Both the position numbers and the translations under genes were made by a program. A stretch of DNA of 21,691 nucleotides, taken from an uncultured Kiritimatiellota bacterium (GTDB lineage Bacteria; Verrucomicrobiota; Kiritimatiellia; RFP12; UBA1067). Below the pieces are notes generated by a model. The model was not told where the DNA came from and made no database searches. It was given only the letters and a program-made list of their open reading frames with translations. Location of the stretch: contig CAKUGW010000049.1 of assembly GCA_934654805.1 (NCBI GenBank), forward strand, positions 1-21,691. The letters run 5' to 3'. This document shows, piece after piece, positions 9,480-17,698 of this stretch (positions within the stretch are counted from its first letter, which is position 1; each line of letters opens with the position of its first letter).

Positions 9480-10408
9480 TGAATCTGACTCCATTCGTAG
9501 TTGAGCGGCGGCACGTCAACCGGCAGACAGGTCGGCGTTCGACCACAGAGGCCATGCTTCTCTTCGTCAAGGATGAAATAATAGAGCTTCGCCGCATCGT
9601 CGTCTCCCCCAACTTCCGCCGCATGCGCGAGCAGCTTCTTCGCACGCGCCACATCTCGCGGCGTTCCCTTACCGCAATAAAGCCACATGCCGACAATCTT
9701 CTCCACTTCGGGATCGTGATAATCTTCGCCCAAGGCCTCCTGATACCAGTGAAACGCCGCCGTAAGGTCGCCACGCCGCTCATATTCACCGGCGATGGCC
9801 AGCCAATCCGTCGGAAAGACACCATCGCTGCCCTGAACGCCAAGGATGTACCAACGGAAAGCCTCGTCTTCGTCCTTCGCCGTGCCCACGCCGTAGTGGT
9901 AGCAGCACGCGATGTCGCTCGCGAGGCGGTACCTAAAAGAGCCGTTTGATTCTACAGCCTCGCGCAACAGGCGCGCCAACCCTCCCGACTCGTCCTTCGG
10001 AACGCCAAACGCCCCGTGCAGCATCCAACGCGCGTAGTCCAAGCGCGCCTGATACCAGCCTGTGGCACGGCGCACCCAGTCCACGCCCGCTGCCACGTCC
10101 TGAGGGACGTACACGCCTTTCCGCAGCCAGTCCCCCCATTCGTACATCTGTTCGGGGTCACCCGTCTCGGCAAGTTCACGTTGACGCGCGACCAAGCGAT
10201 GCTCCCAATAGGCCACGCGTTCCATGTCACGGGCAAGGCCAAATCGACCGCTACGATAGCGGAGAAGAAGCTTGTGCATCGCATGGATGTCGCCGGCCTC
10301 CGCGCGCGCGATGTCGCCTTTCCAGTCCGCAAGCCATCGCTGATGGCTCTCCTTCCAGCGTCTGTAGATCTCTTCCGCCGACGGCTTTTCCTGTTCATCT
10401 TCTTCCAT
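9476..10408 (-). CDS. Cytoplasmic Sel1-like repeat (TPR-type) protein
   Basis: This acidic protein of about 310 residues has no signal peptide. After a charged N-terminal helix (EEDEQEKPSAEEIYRRW) it consists of about six helical repeats of 36-40 residues. Sel1/TPR hallmarks are visible: A..GD..AM, YEWGDWLRKGVYVPQD, YARWMLHGAFGVPKDE, CCYHYGVGTAKDEDEAFRWY and MWLYCGKGTPRDVARAKKLL. Sel1 repeats are protein-interaction scaffolds. Three starts are possible in a row (GTG 10414, ATG 10411, ATG 10408); GGAGGA at 10420-10415 is adjacent to the first and 6 nt from the last, so 10408 is chosen. The stop overlaps the next gene's ATG (ATGA). Base composition is less GC-rich than gyrA or mfd. Most secreted Sel1 proteins have signal peptides, so a cytoplasmic one paired with an unknown enzyme-like partner is notable. 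Confidence 0.82.
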   Translation of the reverse strand: MEEDEQEKPSAEEIYRRWKESHQRWLADWKGDIARAEAGDIHAMHKLLLRYRSGRFGLARDMERVAYWEHRLVARQRELAETGDPEQMYEWGDWLRKGVYVPQDVAAGVDWVRRATGWYQARLDYARWMLHGAFGVPKDESGGLARLLREAVESNGSFRYRLASDIACCYHYGVGTAKDEDEAFRWYILGVQGSDGVFPTDWLAIAGEYERRGDLTAAFHWYQEALGEDYHDPEVEKIVGMWLYCGKGTPRDVARAKKLLAHAAEVGGDDDAAKLYYFILDEEKHGLCGRTPTCLPVDVPPLNYEWSQIQ

Positions 10409-10441
10409 CATCACTCCTCCAATCTGTTTGTCTTGATGCGC

Positions 10442-10561
10442 CTATAGGCCATCGGACAAGAACGTTCTGACAGTCGAATCAGAACATGATTCGACTGTCA
10501 GACTGAACAAGGCCGCCTTTACCTCGTCAAGATCGTCCGCCTCACCCGGCTTGGACGCCAC
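10442..10561 (-). other. 39-codon open stretch in frame after the beta-helix stop
   Basis: Directly after the TAG of the beta-helix gene, the same frame stays open for 39 codons (GTG first) to a second TAG. The peptide looks coding-like at the start (SKPGEADDLDEVKAALFS), but no ribosome-binding site precedes the GTG. It could be a short orphan ORF, a former C-terminal extension cut off by a nonsense mutation, or chance. The 15-bp inverted repeat lies inside it. Confidence 0.25.
10466..10502. repeat. Perfect 15-bp inverted repeat with 7-nt loop
   Basis: TCTGACAGTCGAATC (10466-10480) and its exact reverse complement (10488-10502) flank AGAACAT. It lies between the end of the beta-helix gene and the start of the Sel1 cassette, both on the minus strand. 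It would form a strong RNA hairpin, but no U-run follows on either strand, so it is not a standard intrinsic terminator. An overlapping 10-bp palindrome, AGAACGTTCT, lies at 10459-10468. Confidence 0.9.
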
Positions 10562-11935
10562 CTACGGCAACGGCTCCACACACGCCGTCTCGTCGCCCAG
10601 CTCGCGGCGAAGCGTCTCCCGCGCGGACGCCGCCTCGTAGGGGAATTCCGTCAGCGGACACGCCTCGGACGGCGTGGCGAAGGTCTTCAGGGCCGACTGC
10701 CGCGCCACCAGGACGCCGCCCGGACGCTGCGCGTAGACGTTGCCGCGAAACGACACGGCGCCCTTCGCCACGGGTTCGCGGATCAGGACGAGCGGCCCGG
10801 TCGAGCCGAGGAAGCGGTTGCCCGCCACGACGATGCCGGATGACCCTTCCGGCGTCTCGCCGATGCTGACTGTCGGCGCCCGCGATTCGCGGCCCGTGCA
10901 ACCCCAGCCACGGCCCGTGTCGCGGCAGATATTGCCCTCGAACCGCACGTTGCGCGTAAAGCTCCCCGGCGCGTTGTTGCGGTTGTAGTATTCGAGCGCC
11001 CAGAAGCAGCGGTCAATGACGTTCGAGGCGAAGAGGACGTTCTCCATCTTGCAGACGAAGTCCGCACGGTCGTTGCACTGGATCGTGACGCCCGTGTCGT
11101 AGACATTGGCAATGCGGTTGTTCAGCGCCCGGAACCCGTTGCAGCCGCCCCAGATCTCGATGGCGTTCCCGAAGCGCGCCGTGCCGAACTTCCATCCCTC
11201 GATGATGCTACCGCCCAGCCAGTCGATCCGACAGTTGCGCACGGTGACGTTCCGGCGTTCGCCCGAACCGCCGACGCCGTTGGAGCCTGTCAGCGTCAGG
11301 TGGAGGTTCTCGACGAGCAGGTCGTCGGCATTGATCCACACGCCGTGTCCGTGCTCGCCGATCTCGATGTGCCGAAAGCGTGCGCCGGGGCTCCCCCTGT
11401 CGCTGCGCAGCTCCAGGCGATCCTCGCGGAACAGGTTGCGGAACGTCAGGTCGGCGTCCAGCGCAACCGGCGTGTCGAACGGCTCGTTCCGCTTCGGTAG
11501 GCGCATCTGCGCGACCACGGGCTCGCCGTCCACCCGGCGCGGCTCGCGGTCGAAGAGGACAATGCCCGCGTTATGGATGCGCGCCGTGCACCGATAGACG
11601 TTTGGCTCGTCCGTCCGCACCCACAGCTTCGGATCGGCATAGTCGCGTTTCGACCCGCAAAGGGTCGGGCGTGCGTCGCCGTCGCCAAACGCACTGTAGG
11701 TGACGCCGTTCCGCCCCTCGACCGAGCCGCGAAACAGGTCGCCGCGCCGAAAGAGGACGCGGTCGCCCGGCTGAAGGTCAAGCGCATTGACGCGCGCAAT
11801 CGAGCGGATCGCCCGTGTGGGCGACAGGCCGTCGTTCGCGTCGTCCCCGTTCTCGGCGACATGGTAGTCCGCCGCCGGGGCCGACAGCGACAGGAGCGTG
11901 GCAGAGAACAGAAGCGCGGGCAGCCGAAACGTCAT
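10562..11935 (-). CDS. Secreted right-handed parallel beta-helix protein, probable polysaccharide-active enzyme
   Basis: The 457-residue product has a Sec signal peptide (cleavage probably after APAA, residue 22). It then shows the pectate-lyase-like N-terminus YHVAENGDDANDGLSPTRAI...QPGDRVLFRRGDLFRGSV, followed by many beta-helix coils with Asn/Val/Ile ladders (RNVTVRNCRIDW, GFRALNNRIANVYDTGVTI, NVLFASNVIDRC, NVRFEGNICRDTGRGWG, GIVVAGNRFLGS). This fold is typical of polysaccharide lyases and some glycoside hydrolases; the exact family and substrate cannot be decided by eye. The ATG has GGAG 8 nt upstream, within the 16-nt gap after the autotransporter-repeat gene, so it is probably the last gene of the glycan-degradation operon. 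The product would act outside the cytoplasm on the same glycan as its neighbours. Confidence 0.8.
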   Translation of the reverse strand: MTFRLPALLFSATLLSLSAPAADYHVAENGDDANDGLSPTRAIRSIARVNALDLQPGDRVLFRRGDLFRGSVEGRNGVTYSAFGDGDARPTLCGSKRDYADPKLWVRTDEPNVYRCTARIHNAGIVLFDREPRRVDGEPVVAQMRLPKRNEPFDTPVALDADLTFRNLFREDRLELRSDRGSPGARFRHIEIGEHGHGVWINADDLLVENLHLTLTGSNGVGGSGERRNVTVRNCRIDWLGGSIIEGWKFGTARFGNAIEIWGGCNGFRALNNRIANVYDTGVTIQCNDRADFVCKMENVLFASNVIDRCFWALEYYNRNNAPGSFTRNVRFEGNICRDTGRGWGCTGRESRAPTVSIGETPEGSSGIVVAGNRFLGSTGPLVLIREPVAKGAVSFRGNVYAQRPGGVLVARQSALKTFATPSEACPLTEFPYEAASARETLRRELGDETACVEPLP

Positions 11936-11951
11936 CTGCTATTCTCCTTCG

Positions 11952-14735
11952 TTAGCGGATGACCACGGCGAGTCCCCGTTCGCGGCTCACGTACAGCCGT
12001 CGTCCTGAAATGTAGGCGTGCCAGCCCTTCGGGACTTCCGGCAAGTTGACCGTGCCCTCGCAGAGGATCCCGCCCTTCTTGTCGGCCTCCAGAATGACGT
12101 TCTTCCGCTCGGCATTCAGGTTGGCGACGTCGACGCCCGAAATCGTCACGCCGTCCGCCAGCACCAGCGTTCCGGCGACCTGGGCTTTCTTCCCGATTTC
12201 GGCGTTGACCTTCAGGGCCTCCGAGACCCGCAGGCCCTGCTCCGGGAGGCCCGTGACCAGCGCGTTCCCGGCGACGTCGAGCGTCGGCACGACAACCGGC
12301 TCGGACGCGGCGCCGTAGCCGCCCGTAAAGTCGGCCGTCGCGCCATCCCCCACGACGAGCGACGCGCCCTCCGGCAGCGAATTGGCGACGCGGAAGCGCA
12401 CCGTGCCCTCCCGCACCGTGACGGGGCCCCTAAACGTGCTGGCCTTCCGAAGGTCCAGCGTGCCCGTGCCCAGCTTGCGCAGTCCGGCCCCTGTCGTCGG
12501 CGCTTCGGCGAGATTCACGTTGCAGGCGTATTTCACCTGCTTCGCCGAATCAGACTGGTGCGCCGCCGCCTCGATGGTCGCCGTCGTCGTGTCGTCGTAG
12601 CCCGTGCCGCGCGCGACGACCTTGATTTCCCTGATCGTGCGGCGTTCCCTGTCGAGAATCGCAATCGCCGCCGCACCCGCGCCGACGCCGTGGATCTCGA
12701 CCTTGACCGGCGTCAGGTAGACCTCGTTCGCGAACGCCGCGTCTGTCGGCAGGTCGATGGATTCGACAATCTTTCCGACGGGCGCCTCGAACGGCACGGA
12801 GAAGAACGCCTCCGCCGTGCACCCGGTCGTGTCAATGGACACGCCGCCCTCATCGACAATCACCTTGTCCGGCGCCCGATTGCCAGAGTCATCGGCAAAC
12901 CAGTCGCCATGATAGGTCTGATGGACGATGCCGCCGTCGAAGCTCAGGTACCACTTGGCCTGCGCACCCTCCGTCTTCGGGCATCTTTCGTCGCGCGCGA
13001 ATCGCCCGGACGTCAGCCGCGCGCCGTCGTTGATCGCCGAGACAGCCGTGAACGCGAGGCTCGGATCCACCTTCATCGTGAGCACGCTCCATTCCGAAGA
13101 CTTCAAGACCGTCGTCGGCCCCTCCAACGCCAAGACGCTCTCGCATCCCTCCTTCTGCGCCGACTGGTAGATCATGTAGACGGCATTCGAGCCGCCCGCC
13201 TGATAGTAGACCGTGCCGCCATTCGTCGACCAGTCGCCGCGCGACTCCATCTTCAGCGAGCCGCCGACAACATTGTCGCCTGCGAGCAGATGCACCGCGC
13301 CGAAACCGTTGCCGCCGACCTGAAGATCCGCCTTGGCGTTGTCGAAGAAGCCGCTTTCCTTGATGTAGGCCGCGTTGCCCGGCTGCTCGTTCAGGAGCAG
13401 CGGGCCGTAGAACAAACCGCCGCGCTGATGGAACGCGCCGATTCCGGCATACGGCGCGGCAGATCGTCCGCCGACCCACGTCGCATTCGTGAAGACGCTG
13501 TCGCAGATGTCCAGCACGGAACGGCAGTAGTTGGCGCAGACGACGAATTCCGTCGCGTGCCCGTCCCACACCGAATTCGTCAGGCAGAAGGTCGTGGGCG
13601 TCGTGTCGCCTGCCTTGCCGTTCAGGTAGACGTTCGCCGAATGCCGCGCCAAGCCGACGTCGACGAATTCATAGCGGCTGACATGGTTCTTGCTGTCGCT
13701 GCCGACCGCTCCCGTGATGCCGACGTTCTCGCAACCCTTCAGGCGCAGCGTGCCGTTGCCGGCGAACACCGTGCCGGTCAGCGACGTCTCGCCCTGGAAC
13801 TCGGCCACGACGGCCGGTGTGCCAATCGTCACGTCGCCCACGGTCGCCGGGCCCTTGAAGGTCAGGACTTCAAACCCCGCAGCCGCATCGCCGCACAAGG
13901 TCAGGACGTCCGCCGCCTGGAGCGGGCCCTTCCAGACGGCCGAACCCGTCGCGTCATGGGAGGCGACCGTCGCCGGCCCCGCGACGTTCAGCGTCCATTC
14001 GGACGGCGCAGACGTGCCGTTACGGGAATAGAGATCATAGGTTGCGCCGCCCGAAAGCGTCAGCACGTTTTCAGCCGACCCGCCGGACAGGTTGTAGGCC
14101 TCCTGATTCAGGTAGCGGCCCTCGGCAATGCAGACGGAACCCTTGCCGCCGTCGCCGTCGGCCGTGAACGTCTTGTTGTAGCCATCCAGCTGTCCCGCGC
14201 CGATCTTGGTCAGCTTGTAGCCGTTGAGGTTGACCGCCCCCGGATTCCACATGCTCTTGACGCTGATCGTCGTATCGCCCGCGAGCGTGACAGCCAGACC
14301 GCCGCCCCGCAGGATCGCCCCGTCGCGCACGAACGCGCCCTGTCCGTCCACGCCCGCACCGGACAGCGTCATCGTCTCAAAGGGGATGTTTGACCAAGCG
14401 CCGCCCGTCGTCGGGTCGTCGGAGACGAAAGTCGCGCCCGCCGCGACGACGAGCGACGGCTTGGCCACGCCTGTGCCCGGATGCGCCGTCGCGGCCATCT
14501 GCAACGTGCCCTGTTCGACGCGGTAAGTTCCCGTCAGGGTGTTGACGCCCGTCAGCGTCAGCTTGCCGTCCCCTTTCTTGATGACGTCGCCGCCACCCGA
14601 CAGGATCTCCGAACAGGTTTCCTCGCCGCTCGCAACCGTAAAGACGTAGTTGCCGACGGCGTCCGTCTCAGGTTCAATCGCTCCGGCCACGAGTCCGAGA
14701 GACGATGCAACGACCGCAATCAACAGTTTGCTCAT
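11952..14735 (-). CDS. Secreted autotransporter-associated beta-strand repeat (PATR) protein
   Basis: This protein of 927 residues has a signal peptide (about 1-19). Gly/Thr/Val-rich beta repeats run throughout. Clear PATR units are at about 46-78 (VIKKGDGKLTLTGVNTLTG...VEQGTLQ) and 740-780 (LRKLGTGTLDL...FRGPVTVREGTVRF). At about 672-713 there is a GxGAGAAAIAIL...IREIKVVARGTGYDDTTTATI unit of the kind often seen in surface and tail-fibre beta proteins. There is no C-terminal outer-membrane barrel; the chain ends in KGWHAYISGRRLYVSRERG and VVIR, a tail I associate with such proteins in Kiritimatiellota. The likely role is surface display or glycan contact, with no enzymatic motif seen. An AAAGGG-type ribosome-binding site lies 8-10 nt upstream of ATG 14735. 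It sits in the middle of the glycan-degradation operon. Confidence 0.8.
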   Translation of the reverse strand: MSKLLIAVVASSLGLVAGAIEPETDAVGNYVFTVASGEETCSEILSGGGDVIKKGDGKLTLTGVNTLTGTYRVEQGTLQMAATAHPGTGVAKPSLVVAAGATFVSDDPTTGGAWSNIPFETMTLSGAGVDGQGAFVRDGAILRGGGLAVTLAGDTTISVKSMWNPGAVNLNGYKLTKIGAGQLDGYNKTFTADGDGGKGSVCIAEGRYLNQEAYNLSGGSAENVLTLSGGATYDLYSRNGTSAPSEWTLNVAGPATVASHDATGSAVWKGPLQAADVLTLCGDAAAGFEVLTFKGPATVGDVTIGTPAVVAEFQGETSLTGTVFAGNGTLRLKGCENVGITGAVGSDSKNHVSRYEFVDVGLARHSANVYLNGKAGDTTPTTFCLTNSVWDGHATEFVVCANYCRSVLDICDSVFTNATWVGGRSAAPYAGIGAFHQRGGLFYGPLLLNEQPGNAAYIKESGFFDNAKADLQVGGNGFGAVHLLAGDNVVGGSLKMESRGDWSTNGGTVYYQAGGSNAVYMIYQSAQKEGCESVLALEGPTTVLKSSEWSVLTMKVDPSLAFTAVSAINDGARLTSGRFARDERCPKTEGAQAKWYLSFDGGIVHQTYHGDWFADDSGNRAPDKVIVDEGGVSIDTTGCTAEAFFSVPFEAPVGKIVESIDLPTDAAFANEVYLTPVKVEIHGVGAGAAAIAILDRERRTIREIKVVARGTGYDDTTTATIEAAAHQSDSAKQVKYACNVNLAEAPTTGAGLRKLGTGTLDLRKASTFRGPVTVREGTVRFRVANSLPEGASLVVGDGATADFTGGYGAASEPVVVPTLDVAGNALVTGLPEQGLRVSEALKVNAEIGKKAQVAGTLVLADGVTISGVDVANLNAERKNVILEADKKGGILCEGTVNLPEVPKGWHAYISGRRLYVSRERGLAVVIR

Positions 14736-14787
14736 TTGACGTACCCTTTCTTTGATTTGTTATTTGACCGAAAATCGGACAGACGGC

Positions 14788-17670
14788 CTACCGGGCCTCG
14801 GCGGCCAGCGGCTCCAGCGTCACGCGGCGGAACTCGACGCCGCAGCCCTCGCTCTGCAGCTGGATGCGCCCGCGCGACGGGCGGACGTGCGTCGCCTCGT
14901 TGACGAGCTTGCCGTTGAAGAACGCACGGACGCGATCGCCTCGACATTCCAGCGTCGCCGTGTTCCACGTGCCCATCGGATTCTCGTTCACCGCCAACGC
15001 CGTTTCGGGCGTATCCGTCCAGTCGCGCGCGATGTCGCCCCGGCAGATGCGCGCATTGCCGGTGACCTTGACCGCGCGCCCGCCCGCGCACCAGACCGGG
15101 TACGTGAAATGCCGAATCCGGCGGCTGCCGTCATCCTCGCGCCACAGCCGGTCCTCCGCCTTCTCCGTCGCGGACACCTCGGCGCAGAGGAACATGTCAG
15201 AACCTTTCGGATGCACCGTCCAGAAGTCGCCCGTCGCCCCGCGAATGAGGTTGAGCTCGTGCGAGGCCATCCAGATGCCGTCGAAACCGCCATCCGAGCC
15301 GACGGAATGAAAGAGGATGCCGCTGTCCGGCGCAGCGTCGCGCTTGTCGCCGAACGCCGTCCCCAGCCAGCGGTACTCCACCGTGAGCCGATAGTCCGAG
15401 AAATCCTCCTCCGTCACGAGCGAGCCCCACTCCTCGCCGCTGATGCGCAGCACGCCGTTCGTGACCGCGAACACGCCCTTGGGGTCGACGTTGCGTCCGC
15501 GACCCTGCAGGTACGTGTGCCAGCCCGTCAGGTCGTGGCCGTTGAACAGCTCGCGGCGGCCCTCGGCGGGCGCCAGCTCGAAGAACGGCGTCGGACCGTG
15601 CACCGTGCGGGACGTGTCGAGGACGAAGCGGACGCCGTCCGCCGTCCGTTGCAGCGGCAGCTCCTCAAGCCGCTCGCCGTTGTAGCCGAGCAGCCAGAGC
15701 TTCAGCCCGTCCGCATTCGCCAGGCGGAGGCTCGCCGCCAGACGTCCCGTCTCCAACAGGGCCGGATACGAGCCGAACGTCTTGACCGTCTTGCCGTCCT
15801 TCTCGAAGGCGAAGCCCGTGTTCGACTCGCGGGTGATGAACAGGAACGTCATCCGGCGGCTGTCGCCGAGCGGCTTGCCGTCCATTGACGTCACGGCGAT
15901 GCAGGCGTCACGGCTCGTCCGCGCGATGCGCAGCTTCCCCAGCGCCGTTCCCATCCCCGCATTGAGGCACACGGCCTCCGTCAAGGGCGTGACGACCGAC
16001 ATGAACGCCTCTTTCCCCCGCAGCACGATTTCGCCCGTGTCGCTCTGGAACACGCCGTCCTTCGGCGACGAGATGTTGTCGGGCGCGAGGATGCCGCGCG
16101 CCTTCATCGTGGCGACGCAGGCGTCCATGTCGAACGCGCCCGTCTCCTTGCCCTTGGCCGAGGTGACGAATTCGCCGTCCACGATCTCGTCGCCGCGATC
16201 CGGCGCATAGGTCAGGTCGGCCTTCGGAACCGGCGGCAGCCCGGCGGGGCGCGGCAAGTCGGGGAACACGAGCCCGCACTTCGCCAGCAGGCCGATCTTC
16301 GCCTGGGCGGTCGAGGGCGCATGGGCCGAATGGCCGCGCCAGTAGTCGTTCGACACGAGGATCTGCACCTCGTGCGGCGAGGTCTTCACGTCGCCGCGCC
16401 GGAACAGGACGGACGTCAGGAACGCCTGGGCGCGCGCAATCGGGCTTGTCGCGACCTTGAAGACGTCAATCTTGCCGCGCGGCCACGGGCCCTCCGCCTC
16501 CAGCTCGACCGCGCCCTCGTGCCACATGATCGTCTGGTAGCCGTTGAGCGCGGCATACGCGGCCGGCAGCATCGCGGTCTCGAAACGCCGCGCGTTCGGA
16601 TACGCCTGCGAGAGTTCCGAGACGGCGAACGGGCGATCCGCGAGGCGGATGCGGTTGCCGTAGCAGAAGTCGTCGCCGTTCGCCGTGCGCGTCAGGGACG
16701 AGCCCTGCATGAAGAACGCGCCGGGGTTGTCAATGCCCCGCTGCGGATGCGCGAAGTGGAAGTTGTAGGTCACGAGATCCGCCTCCTGCCAGCGCGCCGC
16801 GCAGGCGCCGAGGTCGATGTTGGAATTGTACACCGAAATCGGCATGCGCCCGCCGAGGCTGCGGATGAACTGGCGATAGTCCGCCGCGCGCGCCGCAAAG
16901 AGCTCCGACAGCCGCAGGTGATGCGCGCGCCCCTGGGCGCCCGCCTCGTAGAAGTGTGCCGGGTCGCCGCCCAGGATCTCGCGGTAGCGCACCTTGACGT
17001 CCTCCGGCAGGCGCTTCCAGTAGAGCAGCAGCTGAAGCTTCGCCCCCGTCGCCTGCTCGTTGAACGGCATGACGCCCAGCAGGTTCGGGTCTTCCGCGAG
17101 CGTCCGCCCCGTGTAGGCGTTGCGGCGACCGAGAATCCGCTCCGTGCAGTTCGTCCACATCGCCCATTCGCGCGGCGCCTTCGCCATGACCGCGCTCTTC
17201 ATCGCCAGGTGGTTGACGGCGTTCGTCTGCAGGAGGCTGCCGCCGGTGATGTCGAGGAAGATGCGGACGCCCTGCCTTTCCAGTTCGGACACGAACAGGT
17301 CGACGTCGTCGAGATAGCCCGGCGCCGTGACGGTGCGCTGCCAGCCGTTGGCCACGTCAAGGACGCTCGCAAGGCGAATCATGTTGAACCCCTGCCGTCG
17401 CATCTGCGTCACGTACTCGGCGAAGACCCGCGTGCGCGTCTCGGGCGTCGCGTCGGTCTCGAAAAGCCGCATCAGCGAACCCCAGTAGGCCAAGTAGCCG
17501 TGGTAACGCCCGTTTTCGGGGATACCACTCAAGTCCAGCGCACTCCCCGCGCGGACGCGGATGTCGCGCATGTCCGTCGGACGGAAGCCCTCGTCCGCCG
17601 ACGCCGCCCCGGCGACAGCCAGCGCAGTCCCTGCGACCGCCAACGCCCACATTTTTCCATACGTTTTCAT
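14788..17670 (-). CDS. Secreted GH-A-like glycosidase fused to a C-terminal DUF1080 (3-keto-disaccharide hydrolase) domain
   Basis: ATG 17670 (960 aa) is chosen over upstream in-frame starts because AGGAG lies 5 nt before it and it begins a typical signal peptide (KTYGKMWALAVAG..., cleavage after ASA, residue 25). Residues ~45-440 look like a GH-A (cellulase-type TIM barrel): YLAYWGSLMRLF, GFNMIRLASV, RIFLDITGG, a MPFNEQ acid/base candidate (Glu195) and FAVSELSQ nucleophile candidate (Glu342). A beta-rich linker region follows. Residues ~705-960 are DUF1080: RELFNGHDLTGWHTY, a GSLVTEEDFSDYRLTVEYRW core, DSGILFHS, and GRIQLQSEGCGVEFRRVTL. DUF1080 members have been shown to cleave 3-keto-glycosides and are LamG-like. 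The fusion joins a classical hydrolase with a domain that usually needs a sugar 3-dehydrogenase, and none is seen here. It is 28 nt downstream of the beta-mannosidase. Confidence 0.82.
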   Translation of the reverse strand: MKTYGKMWALAVAGTALAVAGAASADEGFRPTDMRDIRVRAGSALDLSGIPENGRYHGYLAYWGSLMRLFETDATPETRTRVFAEYVTQMRRQGFNMIRLASVLDVANGWQRTVTAPGYLDDVDLFVSELERQGVRIFLDITGGSLLQTNAVNHLAMKSAVMAKAPREWAMWTNCTERILGRRNAYTGRTLAEDPNLLGVMPFNEQATGAKLQLLLYWKRLPEDVKVRYREILGGDPAHFYEAGAQGRAHHLRLSELFAARAADYRQFIRSLGGRMPISVYNSNIDLGACAARWQEADLVTYNFHFAHPQRGIDNPGAFFMQGSSLTRTANGDDFCYGNRIRLADRPFAVSELSQAYPNARRFETAMLPAAYAALNGYQTIMWHEGAVELEAEGPWPRGKIDVFKVATSPIARAQAFLTSVLFRRGDVKTSPHEVQILVSNDYWRGHSAHAPSTAQAKIGLLAKCGLVFPDLPRPAGLPPVPKADLTYAPDRGDEIVDGEFVTSAKGKETGAFDMDACVATMKARGILAPDNISSPKDGVFQSDTGEIVLRGKEAFMSVVTPLTEAVCLNAGMGTALGKLRIARTSRDACIAVTSMDGKPLGDSRRMTFLFITRESNTGFAFEKDGKTVKTFGSYPALLETGRLAASLRLANADGLKLWLLGYNGERLEELPLQRTADGVRFVLDTSRTVHGPTPFFELAPAEGRRELFNGHDLTGWHTYLQGRGRNVDPKGVFAVTNGVLRISGEEWGSLVTEEDFSDYRLTVEYRWLGTAFGDKRDAAPDSGILFHSVGSDGGFDGIWMASHELNLIRGATGDFWTVHPKGSDMFLCAEVSATEKAEDRLWREDDGSRRIRHFTYPVWCAGGRAVKVTGNARICRGDIARDWTDTPETALAVNENPMGTWNTATLECRGDRVRAFFNGKLVNEATHVRPSRGRIQLQSEGCGVEFRRVTLEPLAAEAR

Positions 17671-17698
17671 CTGCTCTCCTTTTGTTTCTCTGCACCGA

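Noticed and set aside
10459..10502. Standard rho-independent terminator
   Set aside because: The stem is strong but AT/GC mixed and no run of U follows in either direction.
12018..14393. 791-codon open frame antisense to the autotransporter-repeat gene
   Set aside because: Low-complexity Arg/Ala/Val-rich shadow. The minus-strand product has a signal peptide, repeats and a ribosome-binding site.
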